64,000 bases of DNA from Nocardia uniformis NBRC 13702 (GCF_001613345.1 NZ_BDCE01000041.1:1-64000), one strand, 5' to 3'; shown: positions 17,813 to 27,413, counted from the first letter of the stretch. Notes: generated by a model not told the origin, from the letters alone. Numbers and translations: made by a program.

Positions 17813-19861
17813 CTATGCGGTCAGTCCTCGCCGAATCAATAGCGGCTCGATCTCGGGTGCGCGTCCCCGGAAGGATTCGAAGGCCTCGAGTGGGTCCACC
17901 GAACCGCCGCGGGCGAGCAGTTCGCGGCGGAACGCTTCCCCCTTGTCGCGGATCGGTGCGGCACTGTCGGAGAACCACTGCACGGTGTCGGCGTCCAGCA
18001 CTTCGCTCCAGATATAGGAGTAGTAGCCCGCCGCGTACCCGCCCGCGAAGATGTGGGCGAAATAACCGGTTCGGTAGCGCGGTGGGATCGCTGCCAGTGC
18101 GAGGCCCGCCTTGCTGAGTGCGTCCGCCTCGAACTCCTCGGCGTCCACGTCCGCGGTCGCCTCAGCCCCGGGGATGCGGTGCCAGGCCCAGTCCAGCAGC
18201 GCGGCGGCGAGGTACTCGACGGTACGGAAGCCCTCGCCGAAACGTTCGGCCGCGGCCAGGCGCTCGACCAGTGCGGCCGGGATCTGCTCGCCGGTGTCGA
18301 TGTGCTTGGCGTAGTTGGCCAGGATCTCGGGCCGGGCCATCCACATCTCGTTCACCTGTGACGGGAATTCGACGAAGTCGCGGGGCACCTCGGTGCCCGC
18401 GAAGAACGGGTAGGTCACGTCGGAGAACAGCCCGTGCAGCGCATGCCCGAACTCGTGGAACAGCGTCCGGACGTTATCCCAGGTGAGCAGTGCCGGTTCA
18501 CCTTCGGGCGGCTTCACGATATTGAGGTTGTTGACCACCACCGGCCGCTGCCCCAATAGCCGTGATTGGCTGACCAATTCGTTCATCCAGGCCCCGCCGC
18601 GCTTCGAGGGCCGGGTGAAGAAGTCGCCGAGGAACAGTCCCAGCGCAGCGCCGTCGGCATCGAATACCTCGAAAACCCGCACCTCGGGGTGGTATCCGAT
18701 CAGATCGTCGCGCTCACGGACGGTGATTCCGTAGACCTGCCCGGCAGCGAAGAACACCCCGTCCCACAGCACCCGCTCGAGCTCGAGGTAGGGCCGCAGC
18801 GCCTCGGCATCCACCGAGAACCGTTCGGCCCGGACCCTTTCCGACCAGAACTGCCAATCCCAGGATCGAAGTTCGGCCGTGCCGGTCGCGTCCGCTCGCA
18901 TTGCCACCGCGAGTTCGTCGGCCTCGCGCTCCGCATTGGCCACCGCGGGCGCGACCAGCCGCCCGAGCATCTCCTCCACCGCCGGTGCGGTTTTCGCGGT
19001 CTGGTCCTCGACGGCATACGACGCATGGTCCGGATAGCCGAGCAATGCCGCTCGTTCCGCGCGCAGCGCCGCGATCCGGGCGGCGAGCGGTCCATTGCGC
19101 CCCGTGTCACCGAATCCGCGCCCCAGCGACACCGCCAGCATCCGCCGCCGCACCTCCCGGTCGGCCAATTCGGCGAGCACGGGCTGATTCGAGACGTTCT
19201 GCAGGCTCAACGCCCACTTGCCGTCGTGCCCGAGCGACCGCGCGTTCTCGGCCGCGGCGGCCACCGCCGCCGCCGCGAGCCCCGCCACCTCCTCGGCACT
19301 GTCGAGCACCAGCGTGGCCGCATTGGTCGCCGCCAGATTGTTCTGCCCGAATTCCGTTGCCGCCGACGCCAATTGGGCATTCAGCTCCCGCAACCGCTCC
19401 TGCTGTGCGGCATCGAGTCGCGCACCGGCCCGAACGAACCGAAGGTAGTACTGCTCCAGCAGCCGCGCCTGCTCGCCCTCGAGGCCGAGGTCCGCGCGCC
19501 GCTCGTACAGTGATTCGACCCGTCCGAAGAGTTCGGGATCGAGATGGATGGCATCGCGATGCGCGGCGAGCCGCGGGGAGATCTCCGCCTCGATCGCTTC
19601 GGTGCGCGCATTGGAGTCCGACCCGGCGATATTGAAGAAAACGTTCGACACCCGGGTCAACAACGCACCCGAGGACTCCAGCGCCACAATCGTATTGCCG
19701 AATGTCGGCGGCTCCTCGCTCGCGGTGATGGCGGCGATCTCACCCAACTGTTCCACCATCCCGCGCTCGAACGCGGGCAGGTAGTGCTCATCGCCGATCT
19801 CCGCGAATGCCGGGAGTTCATACGGCAGCGTGCTGCGCTCGAAGAACGGGTTGCTCGTCAT
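17813..19861 (-). CDS. M3-family oligopeptidase (peptidyl-dipeptidase type)
   Basis: This zinc peptidase of about 682 residues is of the thimet/Dcp type and degrades short peptides in the cytoplasm. The catalytic HExxH appears as LFHEFGHALHGLFSD at about residue 470, with the downstream glutamate helix in VEFPSQVNEMW. Family blocks include NPFFERSTLPYELPAF at the start, NLNIVKPPEGEPALLTWD, KRGGAWMNELVSQ and the C-terminal IFAGGYAAGYYSYIWSEVLDAD. Length is normal. ATG 19861 follows AAGGTG; GTG 19867 is in frame just upstream. No export signal is visible. It is divergent from a methyltransferase gene. Confidence 0.95.
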   Translation of the reverse strand: MTSNPFFERSTLPYELPAFAEIGDEHYLPAFERGMVEQLGEIAAITASEEPPTFGNTIVALESSGALLTRVSNVFFNIAGSDSNARTEAIEAEISPRLAAHRDAIHLDPELFGRVESLYERRADLGLEGEQARLLEQYYLRFVRAGARLDAAQQERLRELNAQLASAATEFGQNNLAATNAATLVLDSAEEVAGLAAAAVAAAAENARSLGHDGKWALSLQNVSNQPVLAELADREVRRRMLAVSLGRGFGDTGRNGPLAARIAALRAERAALLGYPDHASYAVEDQTAKTAPAVEEMLGRLVAPAVANAEREADELAVAMRADATGTAELRSWDWQFWSERVRAERFSVDAEALRPYLELERVLWDGVFFAAGQVYGITVRERDDLIGYHPEVRVFEVFDADGAALGLFLGDFFTRPSKRGGAWMNELVSQSRLLGQRPVVVNNLNIVKPPEGEPALLTWDNVRTLFHEFGHALHGLFSDVTYPFFAGTEVPRDFVEFPSQVNEMWMARPEILANYAKHIDTGEQIPAALVERLAAAERFGEGFRTVEYLAAALLDWAWHRIPGAEATADVDAEEFEADALSKAGLALAAIPPRYRTGYFAHIFAGGYAAGYYSYIWSEVLDADTVQWFSDSAAPIRDKGEAFRRELLARGGSVDPLEAFESFRGRAPEIEPLLIRRGLTA

Positions 19862-19921
19862 CCCCACACCTTATGCGGGGGCGGAAATACCGTGGCACAG
19901 CGATCGTTCACCACGCAAAAT

Positions 19922-20644
19922 ATGGCGATGCCAACCTTCGCGGATTTCGATCGTCGCCACTACCGCACCGTGGATGTCGCCACCGGCTACGACGGCTGGG
20001 CGCCGAGCTACGACCACAGCGTCCTGGACGAGATGGATCTGGCACTGCTGGAGCGGCTGCGGCAGCCACGGTGGGACCGCCGACACCGCGCCTCGGACCT
20101 CGGTTGCGGAACCGGCCGCACCGCGGCCTGGCTGCGCCGCCACGGCATCACCCACATCGACGGCGTCGACCTCAGCGCGGGCATGCTGTCGCAGGCCCGC
20201 GAGCGCGGCAATCACACCACCCTCACCCACGGCGATGTCCGCGAGACCGGATTACCCACTGGTGCATACGATCTGGTGATCGCCTCGCTCATCGACGAGC
20301 ACCTGCCCGACCTGGCACCGCTCTACACCGAGGCGCGTCGGCTCGCCGCCGACGACGGCGTCTTCGTCCTGGTCAGCTATCACCCGCAGTTCATGATGGT
20401 GACCGGCATGCCCACCCATTACACCAGCCCGTCCGGGGAGCCGCTCGCCATCAGCACCCACCTGCACAGCGTCAGCGATCACATCACCGCCGGATTGGCC
20501 GCCGGGTGGCAGCTCGCCGAACTGGCGGAGGCCCCGATCGACGACACCTGGATCGCCGCCAAACCCAAATGGGCCGACCTGCGCGGACACCCGTTCACCA
20601 TGGCCTCGGTCTGGACGACACACCCGTCGACCCCGCCCTACTGA
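19922..20644 (+). CDS. Class I SAM-dependent methyltransferase
   Basis: This is a 240-residue methyltransferase of the UbiE/Methyltransf_11 type. Motif I is SDLGCGTGRTAAWL (about residue 62), motif II region HIDGVDLSAGMLSQAR supplies the acidic residue that binds SAM ribose, and YDLVIASLIDEHLPDL is the post-motif strand. FVLVSYHPQFMMVTGMPTHY and a tail of PSGEPLAI suggest a substrate pocket typical of small-molecule methyltransferases, but the substrate is unknown. The start is 60 bp from the divergent peptidase gene. It is convergent with the membrane operon that ends at 20661. Confidence 0.85.
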   Translation: MAMPTFADFDRRHYRTVDVATGYDGWAPSYDHSVLDEMDLALLERLRQPRWDRRHRASDLGCGTGRTAAWLRRHGITHIDGVDLSAGMLSQARERGNHTTLTHGDVRETGLPTGAYDLVIASLIDEHLPDLAPLYTEARRLAADDGVFVLVSYHPQFMMVTGMPTHYTSPSGEPLAISTHLHSVSDHITAGLAAGWQLAELAEAPIDDTWIAAKPKWADLRGHPFTMASVWTTHPSTPPY

Positions 20645-20660
20645 GCGGGAGCGCGTCTCA

Positions 20661-21610
20661 TCACCCGCCGAAGAGCAGGTACAGGCCCGTGAAGGTGAAG
20701 CCGACCATCACCAGCATGAGGGCGAGCTGTCCGGTGGCGCGCTGCGCGGGTGGCAGTAGCCGCAGGCAGCGGTCGTGGGCGGCGGTGACGCCGAGTATGT
20801 GGCCGATGAGGACGGCGAGCACCTTCAGGGTGGCAAGTACGGCCGGGTGGGTCGAGAGCACGTAGGTGACGTCGTGGTCGGCGAGGCCGCCGATATTCCA
20901 GCCGCGCCGCAACGGGTCCGCGAGCAGCCACAGGGTGGCCTGGCCCTGTTCGACCAGGAGGGTGAGGTAGTGGGCGATAAGGTAGCCCGCGATGATCGGG
21001 GTGATGCTGTGGGCCAGCAGACCCGGCAGTTGGGCGCGCGCGGTGCGGTCGAGGCCGCCGGTGGCGCGGACGGCGACGGTGAACACCGTGGCCACTATCG
21101 CGATGACGGCCAACAGACCCAGCGTGCGAATCACGGTGGCGTCGAAACTCGCACCGCCGCTGCGGGAGTCGACGAAGTCGCGCCACCCGGGCAGTGCCGT
21201 GATGCTGTCGAAGGCGGTGGAGCCGAGCAGGGTCGCCGCCAGCGCCACCGATCCGGGCAGGACGGGGCTGGCGGCCAGATTGTGCAGCGGGGTCCGCAAT
21301 ACCGGTGCGCCGGAGGGGTCGCGGCCGAAGGGGCTGAGCCGCGCCAGCAGGCTGCTGTACACCTCGAATGGGTCGGCCCGCTCGGCCCACACCGTACCGA
21401 ACAGCACCAGCCCCGCCGCGGTGACCACCACGTACCCGAGCAGCCACCATCCGACAGCGGTGACCGAATCGGGTTGTGGCGCAGCCAGTTCCAGCCACAC
21501 GAAGGCGAACAGCCCGAGCACCGCCGGTCGGCAGCCCCACGATGACGGGTACGTGTAGAAATCGGCAGATCGTCCGCGCCGCCCAGGCCGTGCGCCAGTA
21601 TCGGACTCAC
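20661..21610 (-). pseudogene. Multi-helix membrane protein with internal deletion and frameshift ('fenitrothion hydrolase'-like)
   Basis: The main open frame encodes about 286 residues with six or seven helices and starts at VLGLFAFVWLELAAPQ. A GTG at 21610 overlaps the preceding stop (GTGA) and opens a different frame, SPILAHGLGGADDLPIS. That is the usual N-terminal motif of actinobacterial membrane proteins annotated as fenitrothion hydrolase. In those proteins, as I recall them, about 100 residues with two or three helices separate this motif from the YP..LGYWPAALGLFAFVWLEL block. Here the two blocks abut near 21560 and sit in different frames. The gene therefore seems to have lost an internal segment and its frame. 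It is last in an operon of overlapping genes; a shortened protein could still start internally. Confidence 0.6.
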
Positions 21611-21993
21611 GGGCGGATCAGCAGGGTGGTCACCGTTTTCCCGGCATCGTGCAGTTCGATATCGACGCTACCGGGAACAGTGACGGTGAACCGGAACTTC
21701 TGCCCCGCCCGGCGTTCGACGGGGAATGTATGCGCCGGGTCGGAGTGCACATGCAGCTCATCGGATGCGTCACTGTCGACGCGAACGACGATCGGCTGGT
21801 TCACCTTGGCTTCGGTCCGCTCGTTCGTGGGAGTCACGGTCCCCGAGTCGATTCGGACCTCGATCGTCACGGCATCGGCGGCCGAGGCAGAATCGCCGCC
21901 CGTCGGATCAGACGTGGTGTCCGAGCAGCCGGATACCAGCGCCGACCAGGCAACGATCACAGCCAGGGCGCAGTGTCGGAGTACACGGCTCAT
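21607..21993 (-). CDS. Cupredoxin-like lipoprotein, function unknown
   Basis: This is a 128-residue exported protein. Its signal sequence ends in a lipobox (IVAWSALVSGC), so it is probably anchored in the outer face of the membrane. The mature part (VTIEVRIDSGTV, QPIVVRVDSDASDELHVHSD, KFRFTVTVPGSVDIELHDAG) has the beta-sandwich rhythm of cupredoxin-like domains. The histidines in ELHVHSDPAH and ELHDAG could bind metal, but a Cys ligand is missing, so it is not a blue copper protein. Its start overlaps the stop of the small membrane gene (ATGA), and its stop overlaps the next start (GTGA). A role in metal or copper handling with its neighbours is an inference. Confidence 0.75.
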   Translation of the reverse strand: MSRVLRHCALAVIVAWSALVSGCSDTTSDPTGGDSASAADAVTIEVRIDSGTVTPTNERTEAKVNQPIVVRVDSDASDELHVHSDPAHTFPVERRAGQKFRFTVTVPGSVDIELHDAGKTVTTLLIRP

Positions 21994-22163
21994 CGGTTGT
22001 CCTCTCGAGTCGGCCGCTCGGAGCCTTCGTCATCTTCCACGCAACGGTCGCGAACGGCGATGAGCACGACCACCGTGACCACCGCGATCGCGGGTACGAA
22101 AGCTGGAATCGCCAGCAGGACAGGGTGATCGGCGAGTACATCTATTCCGTCTTCGTATCTCAT
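21990..22163 (-). CDS. Small single-helix membrane protein
   Basis: This is a 57-residue protein with one transmembrane helix (HPVLLAIPAFVPAIAVVTVV) followed by VLIAVRDR and an acidic, charged tail. It overlaps the upstream gene by ATGA at its start and the downstream lipoprotein gene by ATGA at its stop, which argues strongly that it is translated. It is likely a small accessory subunit of the complex formed by its neighbours. No family was recognised. Confidence 0.7.
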   Translation of the reverse strand: MRYEDGIDVLADHPVLLAIPAFVPAIAVVTVVVLIAVRDRCVEDDEGSERPTREDNR

Positions 22164-23992
22164 CGACGCTCCACTCGCTCCGTTCCGGGATGAGCGGTGC
22201 GCCGGTAGGCGAGACTGATCCGGGCCGCACCCCACGACAGCGCCGCGATCAGCACCAGCGAGCAGAGCAGCACCACCAGCGCGGCGGTCGTCATCAGCCA
22301 CGCCGGATGATCGAACGATCGCTCCCGTTGCAGCACGGTGATTTCGGCGACGAACGGCCGGGTGAGTTCGTTCGGGGCGGGCACCGCCTCGGCGTCGATA
22401 CCGGGATCGTGCGGCATATAGATCGGTACCGCGGTCAGCACGCGGCCGTCGTGCACGCGCAGCACCGTCTTCCAAGTACCGTATGCGGGAACCGGTTTGG
22501 TGCTGACATACTGCCCGGGACCGACGCGTTCGAGCCGGTCGACCACCAGTCCGCGACCCGGACTATCCGATCCGCGCCCGCCCTGCCAGCCGAGAATCTG
22601 CACCCACTCCGGGTTATCACCGATCAGGTCCGCAGGGGTGACCACCACCTCGGCGGTCACCATTCGACCACCGTTCACCGGTTCGGCATCACTCAATCGG
22701 ACTGTGGCCGAGGCACCCTCGGGAACATCGACTCTCAGACCGTTGGCCGTGGCGGCGGCCGCGATCACTACCGCGACAACGACCAGTCCACGCCGAATCG
22801 TGGGTCGCGGCAGCTGTTCACCGCACAGCACCATGGCGAGCAGAGCGCCTACCACGCCCCCGGCGATTCCCACCGGCACCGCCATTGCCAACGCTTCCGG
22901 CCACATCGACGTAGGCCAGGGATTGATGTACATGCCCCGCACCCACAGCGATTCCAGCCACAGCCCGACCGTGGCGGCGACCAGACCGGTCAGCGCACCC
23001 CACCACACCGGTTTACGGATCAGCGGCAGCAGCGCCATCAACTCCACCACCACCGCGATACCGAGATAGAGCGGGAATACGTTGGACGGTGCGCCGAGTA
23101 TCGGTCCGACCAGTACCGCGACGACTCCCCGAACCAAGAACGCGAAGGCCACCACCACCAGTGTGCTGAGGCGTCCCAGGGTATATCGCGCCGCGATCAA
23201 CGCGATGGTTCCCGCGACCGTGATCAACATCGGGTGGAAGACGAGCCGGAACTGTTGCACACCGAAGTCGAATTCGACCGGGAATACCGATAGTCCGATC
23301 AGTAGGCCACCGAAGGCGAAGCTGCGCAGCACCCACAGCAGCGGACCGTCGGTGCGCTCGGGATCGGGTTTATGCAGTCGCCCTTCGAATTCCAGGAGCA
23401 ATACCGCGACCAGCGATAGCCCGGCACCGCCGATGAGCATGAGATGCGTCGGCCCCCACAGGGTTACATCCTGCCCGAAGAGTCGATGCCACACGTCGTC
23501 GAGTGGAAATCCGATGAGTGCGTACAGACCCGCCCCCGCCATTAGCACCCCACCGACCGGCGCGTACCAATTGCGGGTGATTCGAATAGCGGCCGGACCG
23601 GGTTTCTCATCCAGCGGCAGGATAATGGCCAGCATGCCCGCGATGAACAGGAAGAACAGCCCGACCAGAATGAAGTAGTGCGCGGGGTTGGCCAGCGGCC
23701 CCTCATCGCGCCCGTCGGCGATATGCAGACTCACATCCCAGATGAACCCGAGCAGCGCCGTCAGGATTGTCGTAATGAACAGCGCGATCGGCAGTGCGAC
23801 CCACCCGGGCCGATTACTCATCTGCCCCAATCGGTCCGCCGCCGACTTCAGCCAGTTGATGCGGCGGGTGCGATGCAGATACGCCACCCAGCACAATCCG
23901 GCGGCAATCAGCATTGCGGCGCCGGTCAGAATGATGACTTGATCCAACGCGGCTCCGCCGCCCTCCGTCCCCTGCGCCAATACCCTCATCAT
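22160..23992 (-). CDS. Large polytopic membrane protein, first gene of operon
   Basis: This 610-residue protein has about twelve hydrophobic helices in the first 420 residues (for example VIILTGAAMLIAAGLCWVAY, HYFILVGLFFLFIAGMLAII and WGPTHLMLIGGAGLSLVAVL). A beta-rich extracytoplasmic domain of about 150 residues follows (VTAEVVVTPADLIGDNPEWV, YGTWKTVLRVHDGRVLTAVP), and a last helix is near the C terminus. Histidines in WDVSLHIADGRDEG, NPAHYFILV and GPTHLMLIGG within or beside helices could be metal ligands. The AGGAAAGAG box fits ATG 23992. Three downstream genes each overlap their predecessor by four bases, forming one coupled unit. I do not recognise the family; a transport or metal-handling role is a guess. 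Confidence 0.75.
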   Translation of the reverse strand: MMRVLAQGTEGGGAALDQVIILTGAAMLIAAGLCWVAYLHRTRRINWLKSAADRLGQMSNRPGWVALPIALFITTILTALLGFIWDVSLHIADGRDEGPLANPAHYFILVGLFFLFIAGMLAIILPLDEKPGPAAIRITRNWYAPVGGVLMAGAGLYALIGFPLDDVWHRLFGQDVTLWGPTHLMLIGGAGLSLVAVLLLEFEGRLHKPDPERTDGPLLWVLRSFAFGGLLIGLSVFPVEFDFGVQQFRLVFHPMLITVAGTIALIAARYTLGRLSTLVVVAFAFLVRGVVAVLVGPILGAPSNVFPLYLGIAVVVELMALLPLIRKPVWWGALTGLVAATVGLWLESLWVRGMYINPWPTSMWPEALAMAVPVGIAGGVVGALLAMVLCGEQLPRPTIRRGLVVVAVVIAAAATANGLRVDVPEGASATVRLSDAEPVNGGRMVTAEVVVTPADLIGDNPEWVQILGWQGGRGSDSPGRGLVVDRLERVGPGQYVSTKPVPAYGTWKTVLRVHDGRVLTAVPIYMPHDPGIDAEAVPAPNELTRPFVAEITVLQRERSFDHPAWLMTTAALVVLLCSLVLIAALSWGAARISLAYRRTAHPGTERVERR

Positions 23993-24184
23993 GGATCGCT
24001 CTTTCCTGTAACTCGACGTCTCTCCTACGGGCTAATGCCCATGTAGCGCGTCGGTATGCAGGTGATCATGGGAAGGATCTCGACCCTCCTGTCTCGACCG
24101 AGGGCGGAGGGCGGTGTGGCGGCGAGAGGGCGGTGTGCCCTGATCCGCGGCATCACCGCGAATCAGGGTGTCGTCACCGCCCGA

Positions 24185-24559
24185 TTACGACGGCGAACCT
24201 GGGGTGAAGACGCCGAAGTTGTTCCCGGAGGTATCGGCGAGGTGGGCGAATACCAGCCCGTCCTTGCTGGTTTTCGGCGGCGCCAGCACCTTCGCGCCCA
24301 GCCGCTCCGCCTCCGCGACCGTGGCCGCTACATCCTGGACGAGCACGAAGAAGGTCGCGTGATTGGCGGCGTCGGGGGTGTGGGCGATGCCGCCAGCGGG
24401 AACCTCATTGCCCCGATAGCTGATCAAGTCGTAGCCTTCGGTATTCGGGTCCGGAGCGAAGGACCAGCCGAACAACTCGCCGTAGAACTTCTCGACCTGC
24501 TCCGGCTTATCGCTGCCGACCTGGAACCAGGACACCGTGTTGTAGGCAGGCATGGTCAT
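24185..24559 (-). CDS. VOC-family protein
   Basis: This is a 124-residue vicinal-oxygen-chelate protein. The start PAYNTVSWFQVGSDKPEQVEKFYGELFGW and the second module ATFFVLVQDVAATVAEAERLGAKVL with DTSGNNFGVF near the end match the CFP30B/27-kDa-antigen-like subgroup found in actinobacteria. GGAGGAGAACGCA precedes the ATG. It lies just downstream of the WYL regulator gene in the same orientation, with about 125 bases between them, so co-transcription is possible. Substrate and metal are unknown. Confidence 0.8.
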   Translation of the reverse strand: MTMPAYNTVSWFQVGSDKPEQVEKFYGELFGWSFAPDPNTEGYDLISYRGNEVPAGGIAHTPDAANHATFFVLVQDVAATVAEAERLGAKVLAPPKTSKDGLVFAHLADTSGNNFGVFTPGSPS

Positions 24560-24684
24560 TGCGTTCTCCTCCGGTAAGTGGGTTGATGCCTTGCTCGATC
24601 ACGATCTCCCGCGCGAGCGACAACCCCCTGTCGGTGTTTCCGGAGGGAATTCCTGAGTCAGATACCTCTGGTCCGACACCGATC

Positions 24685-25392
24685 TCACAGACCGACGAGG
24701 CGCAGCCGGAGGCGGCGACCGTCAGCGTCGGAGATATGGCCGTCCACTGTGCGGTCCACGATGGGGAGATCGGTCATGGTCGCGGTCCGGATGCGGTCCA
24801 GGCGGAAGCAGCGGGACTCCCCGCGCAGGTGACACCACGCGACGATGTACCACCCGTTCGGTCCGTCGAGCAAGGCCATCGGCTCGACCTCCCGTTCGCT
24901 GGTCGCGCCGAAACGATCCAGATAACCGATCCGTACCGCTCGTCCGGCCTCGATCGCTCGCTCGATGATCGATGGAATCTCCGGAACCTGTTGCTGCTCA
25001 GGGGGATCCAGTAACCGCACCCGTGCGGCCAGGTCACGTGTCGCGATGGCATTGCGTTCCGAGATCGCCGCCATCATCTTGCGCAGGGCACTGCGCCCCG
25101 CCGCCTCGAATGGGGCGCCTCGGCTCCGCTCCAACGCCACCGCGAGGGCGACGATTTCCGACGGAGTGAAATTCAATGGCGGCAACGACATGGTCTTGTC
25201 CAGGGCATAGCCGCCCCGCCGACCCACATCCGCGTAGATCGGAATGCCCGCCTGCTGCAATGCCCCGATATCGCGCTCGATGGTGCGCACACTCACCTCA
25301 TATCGTTGGGCGAGCTCACGGGCCGTGCGCAGGCGCGGCGATACGGCCCGCAGGTCCTCGACAAGCGCGTACAGCCGATCCGTCCGGTTCAC
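24685..25392 (-). CDS. YafY-like WYL-domain transcriptional regulator
   Basis: This regulator of about 235 residues has an N-terminal helix-turn-helix (VNRTDRLYALVEDLRA, then TARELAQRYEVSVRTIERDIGALQQAGIPI) and a C-terminal WYL ligand-sensing domain (AGRAVRIGYLDRFG, then DGPNGWYIVAWCHLRGESRCFRLDRI). WYL proteins sense small molecules or nucleic acid and control adjacent genes. The start is GTG 25392; the frame continues upstream but without conserved sequence, and a 17-bp hairpin lies just ahead. It probably controls the VOC gene downstream; neither target nor ligand can be read here. Confidence 0.85.
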   Translation of the reverse strand: MNRTDRLYALVEDLRAVSPRLRTARELAQRYEVSVRTIERDIGALQQAGIPIYADVGRRGGYALDKTMSLPPLNFTPSEIVALAVALERSRGAPFEAAGRSALRKMMAAISERNAIATRDLAARVRLLDPPEQQQVPEIPSIIERAIEAGRAVRIGYLDRFGATSEREVEPMALLDGPNGWYIVAWCHLRGESRCFRLDRIRTATMTDLPIVDRTVDGHISDADGRRLRLRLVGL

Positions 25393-25709
25393 GGCGCGAG
25401 AATATCGCCGAGCACCGACAGTCGAGAGCGCATCCGGTCGGGCGGATGCGCTCTCGACTCGACGATCAGCCCCGCTTCCAGGCACCCGTCGTGCACACTT
25501 CGAGGGGGCGGCGCTCACATGCCGCGCTTCCCGGTCGAATCCGATCGCGGCGGACCGGGTGCCGATGGGAACCGGAATCCTTTGGCGGTCGAATGCTCTG
25601 CCACCCGACGGCCCACCTTGCCGGTTCCGGGCGGTGACGAAAACGGACTGGGGTGCGGTCTGCCGCGTAAGGATCGACGAACCATGGGTGCGGGGCTCAG
25701 TTCCCTACT
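25393..25709. other. Gap between ABC-F and WYL genes
   Basis: About 317 bases lie between the stop of the ABC-F gene and the start of the WYL gene. The only clear element is the 17-bp hairpin at 25420-25459. Several reading frames cross the gap but none resembles a known protein. Confidence 0.4.
25420..25459. terminator. 17-bp perfect hairpin upstream of the WYL gene
   Basis: Arms 25420-25436 and 25443-25459 are exact complements around a 6-base loop. It lies downstream of the ABC-F gene and 28 bases before the WYL start, so it could end ABC-F transcription or act in the WYL leader. Confidence 0.65.
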
Positions 25710-27413
25710 TCAGCGTCTCGCCTCCCACCCTGCCGCCTCAGGCGCGATCGAGCCCGAGTCGGACACCGCCCCAACTGATTCCAGTGTCCGATTCGGCAGG
25801 TGCAGTCGCGGCCACTGCCGGATATCCCGTTGCAACTGTCGATCGTGCGTCGCCACGACCACCGCCGCGGCGGTGGCTTGCAACGCCTCGGTGAGTTCGT
25901 CCACCAGGCTGATGGACAGGTGGTTGGTCGGCTCATCGAGCAGTAGCAGGTGTGGTCGTGCGGCCAGGGCGCAGGCCAGGTCCAGGCGCCGCTGCTGACC
26001 CATGGACAGCTCGCCCAGGCGTTTATTCGCATCTTCGGCCGCGAGCAGTCCCAGCTCGCCGAGTCCGATCACCTCGTTCTCCGCGAGCACACCCTCCGAC
26101 ACCAGCCGCGCGGTGTGCGCGGCGAATACTTCGCGGGCCCGGCGCTGCGGCTGCCGCGCCGATTCCTGCCGCAGCAGTTGGATGCGCGCCCGACGGGCCC
26201 GATGCACCCCACCGCCGGTGGGTTCCAGCGTTCCGGTCAGGACCTCCAACAGCGTCGACTTACCGGCACCATTCGACCCGGTGATCACCAGCCGGTCACC
26301 GGAATCGATTACCAGGTCCACCGGCTCACTCAGCCGCTGTGCCACGGTCATCTCCTCGACCCGGACCAGTGTCACGCCGGGGCGAGCAGGCATGGCGGGC
26401 ATGGCGAATCGCCGCGGCGGGGGTGGTCCGGGGACGCTGTGCCGGTCGAGGGCGTCCTGACGGCGATGTACGGCGCGGGTGAGCGCTCCGGCGCGGGTGG
26501 CGCGCTGATGTTTGCCGGTCCCCTTATCCGGCCGCCAGCCCGAGACCAGGCGGTCCTGTGCCACGGACAGATCCTCGGCGAGCCGTTCCGCCTCCGTACG
26601 CTGCTGCCGGTACTCCTGCTCCCAATGCTCCCGCTCGGCAATTCGACCCTGCCGATACCCGGCGTAACCACCGCCGTAGACGCGCGGGCGGCCGTCGCGG
26701 GTCGGATCGAGATCGATGATCGTCTCCGCCACATCGGCGAGCAGCGCCCGGTCGTGGCTGACCAACGCCACCCCACCGGCGAAACCACGCAGCTGCGCGG
26801 TCAGGAAAGCCAGTGCGGCCCGATCGAGGTGGTTCGTCGGCTCATCGAGGAGCAGGAAATCGTCTCCGGCCCCGAGCAATACGGCGAGCCGCACCCGATA
26901 GCGCTGTCCCACAGACAGAGTCGCGAGCCGACGCTCCCGATCGCTGATCGCGCCGAGCCCCTCGAGCGCCATATCCACCCGCCGATCGGCATCCCAGGCG
27001 TCGAGCAGCTGAACCAGATCCAGTGCGGCACTGTATTCCTCGTCCGCACCGGGCCGCTGGTCGGTGAGCGCCGCCGCGGCCGCGTCGAGTCGAGTCAGTG
27101 CCGCGCGCGCCGCGGCGAGCTGCTCGTCGATGACATCGCCAATGGTGCGCTCGTCGTGGTCGGGCATCTCCTGGGTGGCGAGGGCGAGCGTGCCGACCCG
27201 ATGCACCGTTCCGGCTTCGGGGGTGAGCATCCCCGCGAGCACATGCAGCAGTGTCGATTTACCGCGACCGTTCTCGCCGACAATCCCGCACCGCGATCGC
27301 GCCGACAGTTTCATATCCACACCGTCGAGTACGAGTTGGCCGCCGCGCTCCACGCGCACGCCCGAACAGGTCAGTTGCGCCCGCTCACCGGCAGGCTGAA
27401 TCCAGATGGTCAT
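25710..27413 (-). CDS. ABC-F family ATPase (ribosome-associated, antibiotic-resistance type)
   Basis: This protein of about 567 residues has two ABC ATPase domains and no membrane segments. Domain 1 has Walker A GENGRGKST, signature LSVGQRYRVRLA and Walker B FLLLDEPTNHLD; domain 2 has GSNGAGKST, LSMGQQRRLDLA and LLLLDEPTNHLS. The charged linker between them (around residues 235-330, rich in Arg, Glu and Gln) corresponds to the region that reaches into the ribosome. ABC-F proteins of this type displace drugs from the ribosome or tune translation. The ATG at 27413 follows GGAGGAAGAAC. A stem-loop and an in-frame upstream extension precede it and may form an attenuator. Which drug, if any, is unknown. 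Confidence 0.9.
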   Translation of the reverse strand: MTIWIQPAGERAQLTCSGVRVERGGQLVLDGVDMKLSARSRCGIVGENGRGKSTLLHVLAGMLTPEAGTVHRVGTLALATQEMPDHDERTIGDVIDEQLAAARAALTRLDAAAAALTDQRPGADEEYSAALDLVQLLDAWDADRRVDMALEGLGAISDRERRLATLSVGQRYRVRLAVLLGAGDDFLLLDEPTNHLDRAALAFLTAQLRGFAGGVALVSHDRALLADVAETIIDLDPTRDGRPRVYGGGYAGYRQGRIAEREHWEQEYRQQRTEAERLAEDLSVAQDRLVSGWRPDKGTGKHQRATRAGALTRAVHRRQDALDRHSVPGPPPPRRFAMPAMPARPGVTLVRVEEMTVAQRLSEPVDLVIDSGDRLVITGSNGAGKSTLLEVLTGTLEPTGGGVHRARRARIQLLRQESARQPQRRAREVFAAHTARLVSEGVLAENEVIGLGELGLLAAEDANKRLGELSMGQQRRLDLACALAARPHLLLLDEPTNHLSISLVDELTEALQATAAAVVVATHDRQLQRDIRQWPRLHLPNRTLESVGAVSDSGSIAPEAAGWEARR

